Assembly (NCBI GenBank): GCA_963664715.2
Contig: CAXXUY010000012.1
Span: forward strand, 1-64,000
Reading direction: 5' to 3'
Length of the DNA: 64,000 nt
Origin: JAPOXR01 sp963664715
Lineage (GTDB): Bacteria > Pseudomonadota > Alphaproteobacteria > Rhodobacterales > Rhodobacteraceae
The notes below the pieces were generated by a model. It did not search any database, had not been told where the DNA came from, and worked only from the letters and a program-made list of their open reading frames with translations. Position numbers and translations under genes: made by a program. This document shows, piece by piece, positions 36,341-44,353 of this stretch (positions are counted from its first letter, which is position 1; every line of letters begins with the position of its first letter).

Positions 36341-37696
36341 TCACTTGAGCCTCTTCCCACGCTGGTAGGAAATTCCCAAATCCCTTATCTTCTTGCGGAG
36401 AGTGTTGCGGTTGATTCCAAGCACTTCCGCACATTTCACGTTGTTGCCGGCCGTGGCATCCAGGGCGGCCTCGATAAGGGGCCGTTCGATTTCGCGGACA
36501 ACCTTCAAATGGACGCCGGCAGGAGGAAGATCATCTCCGAAAATATTGAAGTAACGCCTGATTTGTTCCTCAATGCTCTCGGTAAAGATAGCATTGCCGG
36601 CCGTGGTCGAATGCCCGTCATATCCGGGTTGCAGCTCCAGGACCGACCTCACGTCGGATCCGTCAATCCCGGGTCTTTGCACGGCAAGGGCAAGATGTTG
36701 CACGACTGACCTGAGCTGCCGGACGTTTCCCGGCCAGTCAAACAACTTGAGCGTCTCCGTGGCGGTCTCGGTGAGATGCTTGTCCGTGCCGCGGTCCGTC
36801 AGCGACAGGAAGTATTCTGCCAGAAGTGGAATGTCATCGATCCTCTGGCGCAGAGCCGGAACCGAAATCGGCATTCCGCATAACCTGAAGTATAGGTCCT
36901 GTCTGAACTGCCCGGGTTCGATTGATGTGTCCAACTGGAACTGTGATGTCGAGATTGTCCTCGGTGATGGTTCGGATTGCCTGTCCAATCCCCGGACCAG
37001 CACTCTCTGGGTTTCGGGACCGAAATCGCCCACCTCCTCGAATACTACCGTTCCGGCCCTTGATCTGGCCAGTGCAGATGCCAGGTGATCCGGCCCGTCC
37101 AGTTCATCAGCTCCAATGGACAGAAGCGGCAGGCTACGGCGATCGCCAAGTTCATGAACGACTTTTGCAATCAGCGACTTTCCGGTCCCGGACTCGCCGA
37201 CGATGTGAAGTGGAACGTCCGAATTCATGACCTTCGCAAGCAACCTGTAGAGTGACTGCATCACGGGTGTCCTTCCAACCAGTGGAAGTTCCTTGCCGGA
37301 GCCGTCAACCGGTTCGGGTCTGGGCCTTCCCTGGTTCCGGTTCAGTGCCGATTTCACGTGGTCAAGCAGTGCGGGCACGTCAAAAGGCTTCGGCAGATAC
37401 GAAAATACTGCAGCCTCTTCGGCCCTGACGGCTGTCGTTATCGTGTTCTGTGCCGAGATCACGATGAATGGCAATTCCGGACGAACTTTCTTCAATTCGA
37501 GGATTTGCTCGAGTCCATTGCCATCGGGCATTGCGACGTCGGTAATGACCAGATCACCCCGTCCCTCGCTGATCCATCGGGTCAACGTCGTCAGAAGCGA
37601 CGTCGCATGTACCCTGCAACCTGCCCTCGTGAGCGCCTGAGACAAGACCTTTCTGACTCCGGCGTCGTCTTCGGCTATCAGGACAATGCCGTCCAC
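36341..37696 (-). CDS. ntrC: NtrC nitrogen regulator lacking the GAFTGA loop
   Basis: About 451 residues from GTG 37696, which has GAGG eight bases upstream and lies 10 bases after ntrB. Receiver domain with D53 in VITDVAMPDGNG. AAA+ domain with Walker A GESGTGKS (167-174), then only about 40 residues to the Walker B segment VVFEEVGD, roughly 18 fewer than in E. coli NtrC as I recall it; the whole GAFTGA loop is missing and the first Walker B acid is Glu. R-finger region EPGQFRQDLYFRL is present. Fis-type HTH with CAEVLGINRNTLRKKI. Sigma-54-independent activation is known for Rhodobacter NtrC and is the likely mode here. Confidence 0.92.
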   Translation of the reverse strand: MDGIVLIAEDDAGVRKVLSQALTRAGCRVHATSLLTTLTRWISEGRGDLVITDVAMPDGNGLEQILELKKVRPELPFIVISAQNTITTAVRAEEAAVFSYLPKPFDVPALLDHVKSALNRNQGRPRPEPVDGSGKELPLVGRTPVMQSLYRLLAKVMNSDVPLHIVGESGTGKSLIAKVVHELGDRRSLPLLSIGADELDGPDHLASALARSRAGTVVFEEVGDFGPETQRVLVRGLDRQSEPSPRTISTSQFQLDTSIEPGQFRQDLYFRLCGMPISVPALRQRIDDIPLLAEYFLSLTDRGTDKHLTETATETLKLFDWPGNVRQLRSVVQHLALAVQRPGIDGSDVRSVLELQPGYDGHSTTAGNAIFTESIEEQIRRYFNIFGDDLPPAGVHLKVVREIERPLIEAALDATAGNNVKCAEVLGINRNTLRKKIRDLGISYQRGKRLK

Positions 37697-37706
37697 AACC
37701 TGTCCC

Positions 37707-38762
37707 TCAATTCTGGTCGGCAACCGGAAGCGACACGCGGAATACCGTGTGCCCGGGCTTCGACTCATAGTTTACCCAACCACCCATGTCGGCGAGTATT
37801 GCCGATACGAGAGTCAGTCCCAAGCCAGTTCCGTTCGCGCGTCCGCTCACGAAGGGTTCAAATATGTTCCCGGCAATGTCCGGTCCGATGCCCTGTCCGT
37901 TGTCGATGACTTCCACCTGCACAGGCAGCGCGGTCCGCCGGCCCTGCCTCGCACCAACCCGCAGAAAATCGTCATAATAGGTTTTCACCCTGATCGTGCC
38001 TTCGCCGCCGCCGATCGCTTCGCTCGCATTCTTGATGAGATTCAGGAACACCTGCATGAGCTTGTCCTCATCCGCCTGAATCAGTGGAAGCGATGGGTCG
38101 AATTCCTTTTCCAGCCTGTTGCCGACGGCGTATCCCACCATGCTGACGCGACAGGCTCTCGAAAGCACATCATGGACATTCAGTGGTTTGATCTCAAGAA
38201 TCTTGGTGCTTCCGAATTGCTCCACCTGCGCCAGCAGTTTCAGGATACGGTGGGTTTCGTCAACGATCAGGCGTGTCAACTCCAGGTCCTGGCCGGTCAG
38301 ATGCATTGACAACAGCTGCGCTGCCCCCTGTATCCCTGTGAGGGGATTCTTGATTTCGTGGCTGAGTGATTCAGCCATCCCTACTGCCGAGCGCGCCGCC
38401 GTTTCAGATCTTCTCCCCCGGCCAATCCGACCTTCAACTTCCCGAGAACGAATGCAGACCAGCAGATGGCCGGACAGGTCCGCCAGTGGAGCGATGTTGA
38501 GCGATGCCTCGATCACGCCCTTCCCGTTAAGCGTAAGGCTTACATCATCCAGCAAAAGCTGGGACTGCCGTGCCCGAACCTCCTGAAAACTCGACTTCAG
38601 CGCAGTTGCGTCCAGCGCCCAGTCAAAAATGTTCCGACCCCTGACTGACTTGAGGGAATGATTGAGCAGTGACTCCCCTGCCGGGTTGATGTCCACAATC
38701 TCGTCTGTCGCGTTTACTGCAACGATTGCGACAGGCAGTGATGTCCAGAATTGTTCCTCCAG
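37707..38762 (-). CDS. ntrB: NtrB nitrogen sensor kinase (probable non-standard CTG start)
   Basis: Cytoplasmic kinase/phosphatase acting on NtrC under PII control. H box ESLSHEIKNPLTGIQGAAQLL, N box VFLNLIKNASEA, DNGQGIGPDI and GTGLGLTLVSAIL are clear. The first usable standard codon, GTG at 38696, falls inside the PAS domain (before DINPAGESLL). The frame stays open upstream and encodes EEQFWTSLPVAIVAVNATDE, the expected PAS start, until an in-frame TAG. No ATG, GTG or TTG is found there; a CTG at 38762 with GGAGAG five bases ahead is the best candidate. If 38696 is used, the protein is 329 residues. Confidence 0.88.
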   Translation of the reverse strand: MEEQFWTSLPVAIVAVNATDEIVDINPAGESLLNHSLKSVRGRNIFDWALDATALKSSFQEVRARQSQLLLDDVSLTLNGKGVIEASLNIAPLADLSGHLLVCIRSREVEGRIGRGRRSETAARSAVGMAESLSHEIKNPLTGIQGAAQLLSMHLTGQDLELTRLIVDETHRILKLLAQVEQFGSTKILEIKPLNVHDVLSRACRVSMVGYAVGNRLEKEFDPSLPLIQADEDKLMQVFLNLIKNASEAIGGGEGTIRVKTYYDDFLRVGARQGRRTALPVQVEVIDNGQGIGPDIAGNIFEPFVSGRANGTGLGLTLVSAILADMGGWVNYESKPGHTVFRVSLPVADQN

Positions 38763-38985
38763 CCTTTCTCTCCGCGGTGAAACTGCCTACAGCCGACGTG
38801 CCGGGGTGAAAATTACCCGGTTACGGCAGGATGCAACAATTACCTGCTTGCGGTCGTGCATTCAATGTGAGCCGGAATTGCTGAAACCGACAAGGCCCGC
38901 CGGCATGGTTGGCAGTCCTTCGGAAAAGAGTATGCTCCATGCACTGTAGAATTGAACGGCTTTGGCCAGGCAGGTGTTGTATCCA

Positions 38986-40134
38986 ATGAAAGTGATGGGA
39001 CTCGTGGTGGCAGCCGGCACGGGTGTTCGTGCCGGGCTCGATCAACCAAAGCAATACGCAAGTCTGGGCAGGTTTGCCGTATTGACGCGTGCACTGAATT
39101 CGCTGGCGAGCCATCCGAGAGTGGATGGCTGCACGGTCGTGATTGCCAAGGATCACGAACCGCTGTTCCGGAAGATCGTTCAGCCTGACCTGGATGCCCG
39201 GGTCAAGATCGTTCATGGCGGCATGACGAGGTTGCAGTCGGTTCGGTGCGGCCTGGAAGCACTGGCGAAATCACCACCAACCCATATACTGATCCACGAC
39301 GGTGCAAGACCGTTTCTCCCGGAGAAACTGGTTGATGACATTATTTCAAGACTTGGCGAGTGTGATGTTGTCATACCGGTCTTGCCGGTGGTTGACGCGC
39401 TCTGGAGGCACAAGTCCGGAAAACTGGAAGGGCCCGTCAATCGGAGCGACAAGTTCCGCACGCAGACGCCACAGGGGTTTTCGTTCGATGTCTATCGGGA
39501 TGCTTGCAGGCGTTATTCCGGTGAAGCTGATGACGATGCCGCAGTTGCCATCGCCATGGGCCTGCAGCCGTGCACAGTCACTGGTTCGACGCGCAATTTC
39601 AAGATAACCTTCAACGAGGACCTGTTATCTGGTGAAGAGTTGATCCACTCGCCCAAAGCAACGCGTACCGGATTTGGTTACGATGTTCACCGACTCGAAC
39701 CCGGAAAATGCGTAATCCTGTGTGGTGTGGAGATTCCATCAGACTACAGGCTTGCCGGTCATTCGGACGCCGACGTGGCAACCCATGCCATCACCGATGC
39801 AATCTATGGGGGGCTGGGGGATGGTGACATCGGGCGGTGGTTTCCACCCGGTGATCCACAGTGGAAGGATGCGGACTCCATGATTTTTCTCAGGCATGCT
39901 GCCGGGCGGGCGACCGAGTTCGGCTACAGAATATCGGGCGTTGACTGCACCATTGTCTGCGAGCAACCAAAGATTTCGCCATACTCCAAGGAAATGCGTG
40001 AGAAGATAGCAACCTGTTTGCAAATCCCGAAAGCCCTCGTCGGCGTAAAGGCCACTACAACCGAAGGTCTGGGCTTTACCGGCCGTGGCGAGGGAATACT
40101 CGCTCACGCCATCGTGTCGCTGACCGAGATTTGA
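38986..40134 (+). CDS. ispDF: Bifunctional IspD/IspF (MEP pathway)
   Basis: About 382 residues. IspD part (1-225): VMGLVVAAGTGVRAG, then TRLQSVRCGL, LIHDGARPF and RTQTPQGF, a CTP-dependent cytidylyltransferase making CDP-methylerythritol. IspF part (about 230-382): RTGFGYDVHRLEPG, AGHSDADVATHAITDAIYG, GDIGRWFPP and KATTTEGLGFTGRGEG, the metal-dependent 2,4-cyclodiphosphate synthase. This fusion is common in alphaproteobacteria and skips the step between, which IspE supplies. The ATG at 38986 is preferred to a TTG eight codons earlier. The stop overlaps pgpA. Confidence 0.96.
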   Translation: MKVMGLVVAAGTGVRAGLDQPKQYASLGRFAVLTRALNSLASHPRVDGCTVVIAKDHEPLFRKIVQPDLDARVKIVHGGMTRLQSVRCGLEALAKSPPTHILIHDGARPFLPEKLVDDIISRLGECDVVIPVLPVVDALWRHKSGKLEGPVNRSDKFRTQTPQGFSFDVYRDACRRYSGEADDDAAVAIAMGLQPCTVTGSTRNFKITFNEDLLSGEELIHSPKATRTGFGYDVHRLEPGKCVILCGVEIPSDYRLAGHSDADVATHAITDAIYGGLGDGDIGRWFPPGDPQWKDADSMIFLRHAAGRATEFGYRISGVDCTIVCEQPKISPYSKEMREKIATCLQIPKALVGVKATTTEGLGFTGRGEGILAHAIVSLTEI

Positions 40135-40625
40135 AGCGTTTGATCGCAAGTGCCCTGGGGATCGGTCATTTCCCGCTGGCCCCTGGAACTGCAGGCTCCC
40201 TGGCCGCTGCAGTCGTCGCATTCGGCCTCCATTCAATTGCCGGTCCGGAATTGCTCATTGCGTCCTTGGTGGCCGTCACGCTTTGCGGATTATGGTCGCT
40301 GGCCGGAACACTCGAAGATTCCCATGATGACCCGCCCTGGGTCGTCATAGACGAGGTTGCCGGTCAACTCCTGGCTCTGCTGCCGGTTTCCCTGTGGATT
40401 GAACGGGCAGTCGTTGCAGACACGGCACACATGATTGCCGGCTGGTTGGCAGGGGTCCTGCTGTTCCGGGTGTTTGACATATGGAAGCCCTGGATTGTCG
40501 GCCGGGCGGACAGGATATCCGGACCGGTCGGGATCATGCTGGACGACCTGCTGGCAGGTGCGCTGGCTGCCGTTGTCCTCGCGGGTGGCGGTGGATTGGC
40601 ATTGCTGATGGGATGGATCCCTTGA
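40131..40625 (+). CDS. pgpA: Phosphatidylglycerophosphatase A
   Basis: 164 residues of the PgpA family, an inner-membrane phosphatase that removes phosphate from phosphatidylglycerol phosphate. The N-terminus has IGHFPLAPGTAGSLAAA and the acidic motif DDPPWVVIDEVAGQ, both diagnostic. Three or four hydrophobic helices follow, ending in LLAGALAAVVLAGGGG. The start is TTG at 40131 overlapping the ispDF stop (TTGA), and pncC begins seven bases after its end, so the three are one operon. Confidence 0.93.
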   Translation: MKRLIASALGIGHFPLAPGTAGSLAAAVVAFGLHSIAGPELLIASLVAVTLCGLWSLAGTLEDSHDDPPWVVIDEVAGQLLALLPVSLWIERAVVADTAHMIAGWLAGVLLFRVFDIWKPWIVGRADRISGPVGIMLDDLLAGALAAVVLAGGGGLALLMGWIP

Positions 40626-40632
40626 GTGGCTC

Positions 40633-41118
40633 ATGAGAGCATTGGAGGAATTGCTCGAGCTTTGCCGCAGCAATGGCTGGCGGGTGGCAACGGCAGAGAG
40701 CTGTACTGGAGGCCTGCTTGCTGCAGCCTTGACGGAGACCCCCGGAAGTTCGGATGTATTCGACCGCGGATTCGTTACCTATTCGAACTCCGCAAAGGTC
40801 CAGCTCCTTGACGTCGACGAACAGGTTCTTGCCGATCACGGCGCTGTTTCTCGCGAGGTCGCAGTCGGAATGGCCTGCGGCGCTCTGGCCAAGTCACGCG
40901 CGGACTTTGCCGCTTCGATTACGGGAATCGCTGGTCCGGGTGGTTCGGAATTCAAGCCGGAGGGTCTGGTGTGCTTCTGCATAGCCGGTCCCAACGACGT
41001 GATTGTCGCACGAGAAATCAATTTCGGTGCAATCGGCCGAGCCGGGGTTAGGGCGGGTTCGGTCGATCGTGCACTTGAATTGCTGCTCAAGGTCGTTCAG
41101 AATCAAGATCAACCGTAA
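40633..41118 (+). CDS. pncC: Nicotinamide-nucleotide amidohydrolase PncC (CinA C-terminal family)
   Basis: 161 residues, the stand-alone CinA-C domain that converts nicotinamide mononucleotide to nicotinate mononucleotide in NAD recycling. Diagnostic motifs are VATAESCTGGLLAAALT at the N-terminus with the catalytic serine/threonine region, FVTYSNSAKVQLLDV, HGAVSREVAVGMA and ASITGIAGPGG. It is cytoplasmic. It lacks the N-terminal molybdopterin-like domain of full CinA. It is the last gene of the ispDF-pgpA-pncC run. Confidence 0.95.
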   Translation: MRALEELLELCRSNGWRVATAESCTGGLLAAALTETPGSSDVFDRGFVTYSNSAKVQLLDVDEQVLADHGAVSREVAVGMACGALAKSRADFAASITGIAGPGGSEFKPEGLVCFCIAGPNDVIVAREINFGAIGRAGVRAGSVDRALELLLKVVQNQDQP

Positions 41119-41272
41119 ATTCGGACGGTCTGTCCGAACCGGGATGACGTGAGCGGAATCAACAGCCTTGTGGAGATTTGCCAAGAGTTGTTGTACGCAT
41201 AAATATATTTGCTGAACGGGTCATGCTGGCCCGTGCCCCAGCAATACAATTTCGAAGAGTCGAGAGAATAAG

Positions 41273-42457
41273 ATGAATGGAGCAGATACAGCCTGGATCA
41301 TAGTCGCGACGGCTTTGGTCCTATTTATGACTTTGCCAGGGCTGGCGTTGTTCTACGGCGGGCTTGTCAGGGCACGAAACATCTTGAGTGCATTTATGCA
41401 GTGTTACGGAATTGCCTGCCTGATGAGTATATTGTGGCTGGCGATTGGATACTCGATCGCGTTTGGCGGGGGCAGTTCTTCGCTTTGGGGCGGATTGGAC
41501 AAGGTGTTCCTTGTCGGAATCACGCCTGACACCCTTGCAGGCACCTTGCCAGAAATCCTGTTTTTTGCTTTCCAGATGACGTTTGCCGTCATTACACCGG
41601 CCCTTATCGTCGGGGCCTTTGTCGAGCGAATCAGCTTTGCGTTTGTCCTCGTTTTCTCGGGACTCTGGATGTTGCTCTGTTACGCGCCAGTTGTCTTCTG
41701 GATCTGGGGCGGTGGCATGCTGGCCGATGGCGGCATCTTTGGTGATACGGGAGTCAAGGACTTTGCCGGAGGAATAGTGGTTCACGAGACTGCGGGTCTG
41801 GCAGCGTTGGTGATCGCGTTTTTTCTTGGTGCACGACGTGACAAGTCAAAACCTCCACATAACCCGGTCATCGTGATGATTGGTGCCGCAATGCTCTGGG
41901 TCGGCTGGTTCGGATTCAATGGCGGATCCCAGCTGGCTGCTGACGGGGGTGCCGCTTCCGCGATTGCCGTGACACATATTTCCGCTGCCGCTGCGTCACT
42001 GACTTGGGTGCTGTGGGAGCGAATCAAGTACGGAAAAGCATCACTCGTCGGCATGGTGACCGGAACGATTGCCGGACTTGCCTCGATTACGCCTGGGTCC
42101 GGTTTCGTGAATCCCGTCGAAGCGCTGATCATCGGTGGTGTGGCAGGGATCATTTGCCAGGAGGCAGTCGGCGTCGTCAAGAACATGCTGAACATCGACG
42201 ACACGCTTGACGTATTTGCCGTACACGGCGTCGGAGGAATATTTGGGACGCTCATGATCGCCCTGTTTGTTGGAGATGCCTCCTGGGCAGCACAGGTGGG
42301 ATCGATCGTGATCGTTGGCGTCTACGTTGTGGTTGTCACGGCAGTTCTCATCAAGTTGATCGGACTTGTCATCCAGATGCGGGTATCCGTCGAGGATGAG
42401 ACCGGTGGACTTGACATGGCCATCCACGGAGAAAGAGCGTACGACTTCTCGTCGTAG
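41273..42457 (+). CDS. amtB: Ammonium transporter AmtB
   Basis: 394 residues with about eleven membrane helices. The Amt hallmark LFYGGLVRARN is near the N-terminus, the conserved pore histidines are in DFAGGIVVHETAGLAAL and DVFAVHGVGGIFGTL, and MLWVGWFGFNGGSQ is the family signature. There is no N-terminal signal sequence. The PII gene glnK, which normally precedes amtB, is missing; pncC lies 154 bases upstream. The gap has no clear sigma-54 site, which fits a nitrogen response built on the GAFTGA-less NtrC seen in this window. Confidence 0.95.
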   Translation: MNGADTAWIIVATALVLFMTLPGLALFYGGLVRARNILSAFMQCYGIACLMSILWLAIGYSIAFGGGSSSLWGGLDKVFLVGITPDTLAGTLPEILFFAFQMTFAVITPALIVGAFVERISFAFVLVFSGLWMLLCYAPVVFWIWGGGMLADGGIFGDTGVKDFAGGIVVHETAGLAALVIAFFLGARRDKSKPPHNPVIVMIGAAMLWVGWFGFNGGSQLAADGGAASAIAVTHISAAAASLTWVLWERIKYGKASLVGMVTGTIAGLASITPGSGFVNPVEALIIGGVAGIICQEAVGVVKNMLNIDDTLDVFAVHGVGGIFGTLMIALFVGDASWAAQVGSIVIVGVYVVVVTAVLIKLIGLVIQMRVSVEDETGGLDMAIHGERAYDFSS

Positions 42458-42534
42458 AATTGCAGAATGGGGCGGGCGATCAGGGCAATCGCCCGCCTTG
42501 GAATACAATCCCGCTTCGGTTGCCCTGAGGCAAT

Positions 42535-44079
42535 CTAGACGTTGCTGTCGGGCATTGATGCCTTCTTGTGCGCAATGAAGTCATTGAGCGATTCATCGAT
42601 GCCCGGGTCAAGAGGCGGCGCCTCATAATTTCCCAGTAATTCCTTGACGCGCCTGCTTGCGATCGCCTGTGAATCGCGTGCACCTTCGTCATGCCAGGTT
42701 TCGAAGGGTTTGTAGTCCAGCAATTCGCTTCGCCAGAATGCAGACCTGAAGTTCTCCTGTGTATGCGCACAGCCGAGGAAATGACCGCCCGGACCGATTT
42801 CCTCAATTGCACCCATGGCCTGTCCGTTGTCACTCATGTCAACCTGCCCGGCCAGCTTGTGCAGAATCCCCAACTGGTCTGCATCCAGAACGAACTTTTC
42901 AAACGAACTGACCAATCCTCCTTCGAGCCAGCCACAGGCGTGGAGCATGAAGTTCACTCCGGCCAACAGGGATGCGTTCAGTGTATTGGCGGATTCGTAG
43001 GCCGACTGGGCGTCCGGCAGTTTGGAGCCGCATAATGCACCTCCGGAGCGGAATGGCAGGTTCATCCGGCGAGCCAGCTGTCCCGCGCCGTATACGATCT
43101 GGCTTGCCTCTGGCGTCCCGAAAGTCGGCGCACCGGAATTCATGTCAATCGATGTCACGAATGCTCCGAAAACCACGGGTGCGCCCGGCCTGACCAACTG
43201 GTTGTAGGCAACTCCGGCCAAGACCTCCGCAAGCACCTGCGTCAGCGTCCCGGCAACAGACACGGGCGCCATCGCACCGCCAACGATGAATGGCGAGATT
43301 ATGCAGGCCTGGTTCGCCTCGGCATAAACCTCCATAGCCCCCATCATTACCGGATCGAATGTCAGTGGCGAGTTGATGTTTATCAGTGAAATCAGGACCG
43401 GGTTGTCCTCGACGAACCGACTGCCGAACAACAGTCGAGCCATTTCCACGGAATCCCCGGCGCGCGATGGCTCTGTAACCGACCCCATGAACGGTTTGTC
43501 CGTCAGCACCATGTGGGCATACAGCATGTCAAGATGCCGCTTGTTGACCGCAACATCTGTGGGTTCACACACGGTCCCGCCGGAATGGTGCAACCATTTC
43601 GACATGTAACCAAGCTTAACGAAGTCCTGGAAATCCCTGAGCGTCGCATATCGCCTTCCGCCTTCCAGATCCCTGACGAATGGTGGTCCATACACCGGAG
43701 CAAGAACGAGGCAGCGCCCTCCGACCGCCACTGACTTTTCGGAATTACGTGCATGCTGGACGAATGTCGGCGGCGCCGTCGAGCAGAGTTTCCTTGCGAG
43801 ACCACGGGGGACTCTGACGCGTTCACCGCTCACATCCGCCCCGGCCTGCTTCCATCTGTTCAGCGCATCGGGGTTGTCCACAAATGCAACGCCGATTTCC
43901 TCCAGGACAGTTTCAGCGTTGTGTTCGATGATCTCGATCGACTCGTCAGACAACAGGTTGAAGTCCGGTACGTTTCGCTCGATGAACCTGGTTGACTCGA
44001 TCTGGACCCGCGTCCGTTCTGACCTCCTTGCTGCTCCACCTCCACGGCGGCTACGGCGAGTTCCTGACCTTCTTTCCAT
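42535..44079 (-). CDS. MttB-family methyltransferase without pyrrolysine
   Basis: 514 residues of the trimethylamine methyltransferase (MttB) superfamily, a TIM-barrel enzyme. A basic N-terminal tail (RRSRRGGGAARRS) precedes the barrel, with family stretches SGGTVCEPTDVAV, SPFIVGGAMAPVSVAGTL, GAFVTSIDMNSGAPTFGTPE and GGLVSSFEKFVLDADQ. Archaeal MttB needs pyrrolysine at an in-frame TAG; this frame has none, so it belongs to the non-Pyl group, where glycine betaine and other quaternary amines are known substrates. No corrinoid protein gene is adjacent. The first ~20 residues are poorly conserved, so the start could lie slightly downstream. Confidence 0.85.
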   Translation of the reverse strand: MERRSGTRRSRRGGGAARRSERTRVQIESTRFIERNVPDFNLLSDESIEIIEHNAETVLEEIGVAFVDNPDALNRWKQAGADVSGERVRVPRGLARKLCSTAPPTFVQHARNSEKSVAVGGRCLVLAPVYGPPFVRDLEGGRRYATLRDFQDFVKLGYMSKWLHHSGGTVCEPTDVAVNKRHLDMLYAHMVLTDKPFMGSVTEPSRAGDSVEMARLLFGSRFVEDNPVLISLININSPLTFDPVMMGAMEVYAEANQACIISPFIVGGAMAPVSVAGTLTQVLAEVLAGVAYNQLVRPGAPVVFGAFVTSIDMNSGAPTFGTPEASQIVYGAGQLARRMNLPFRSGGALCGSKLPDAQSAYESANTLNASLLAGVNFMLHACGWLEGGLVSSFEKFVLDADQLGILHKLAGQVDMSDNGQAMGAIEEIGPGGHFLGCAHTQENFRSAFWRSELLDYKPFETWHDEGARDSQAIASRRVKELLGNYEAPPLDPGIDESLNDFIAHKKASMPDSNV

Positions 44080-44353
44080 GCTTCAATTCCTCGCTGCTGC
44101 AGGGTGCTCCTGTTTCGACACCAGGGCCGGAAACCACTCGTATTTGATCGCAATCCCCAAGCCAATGGTCAACAAGGCATGTTGCATCGATTCGCTGCTC
44201 AACTGGATATTGTGTCCGCGTTCGGTTATCCGCCAAAAGCGGGTGAATGGGCGGTTGTCTGCAAACGACGCGCCAGGTGCCTTTGCAGAAACAGACTTGG
44301 AAGAGGATTGAGCCACCTGCCGTATGGCTCGACGGTTGGGAGCGAAGAGTTCA

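Noticed and set aside
41221..41245. Possible sigma-54 promoter ahead of amtB (TGGCCCGTGCCCCAGCA)
   Set aside because: The GG to GC spacing is 11 rather than 10 bases and the -12 element is poor.
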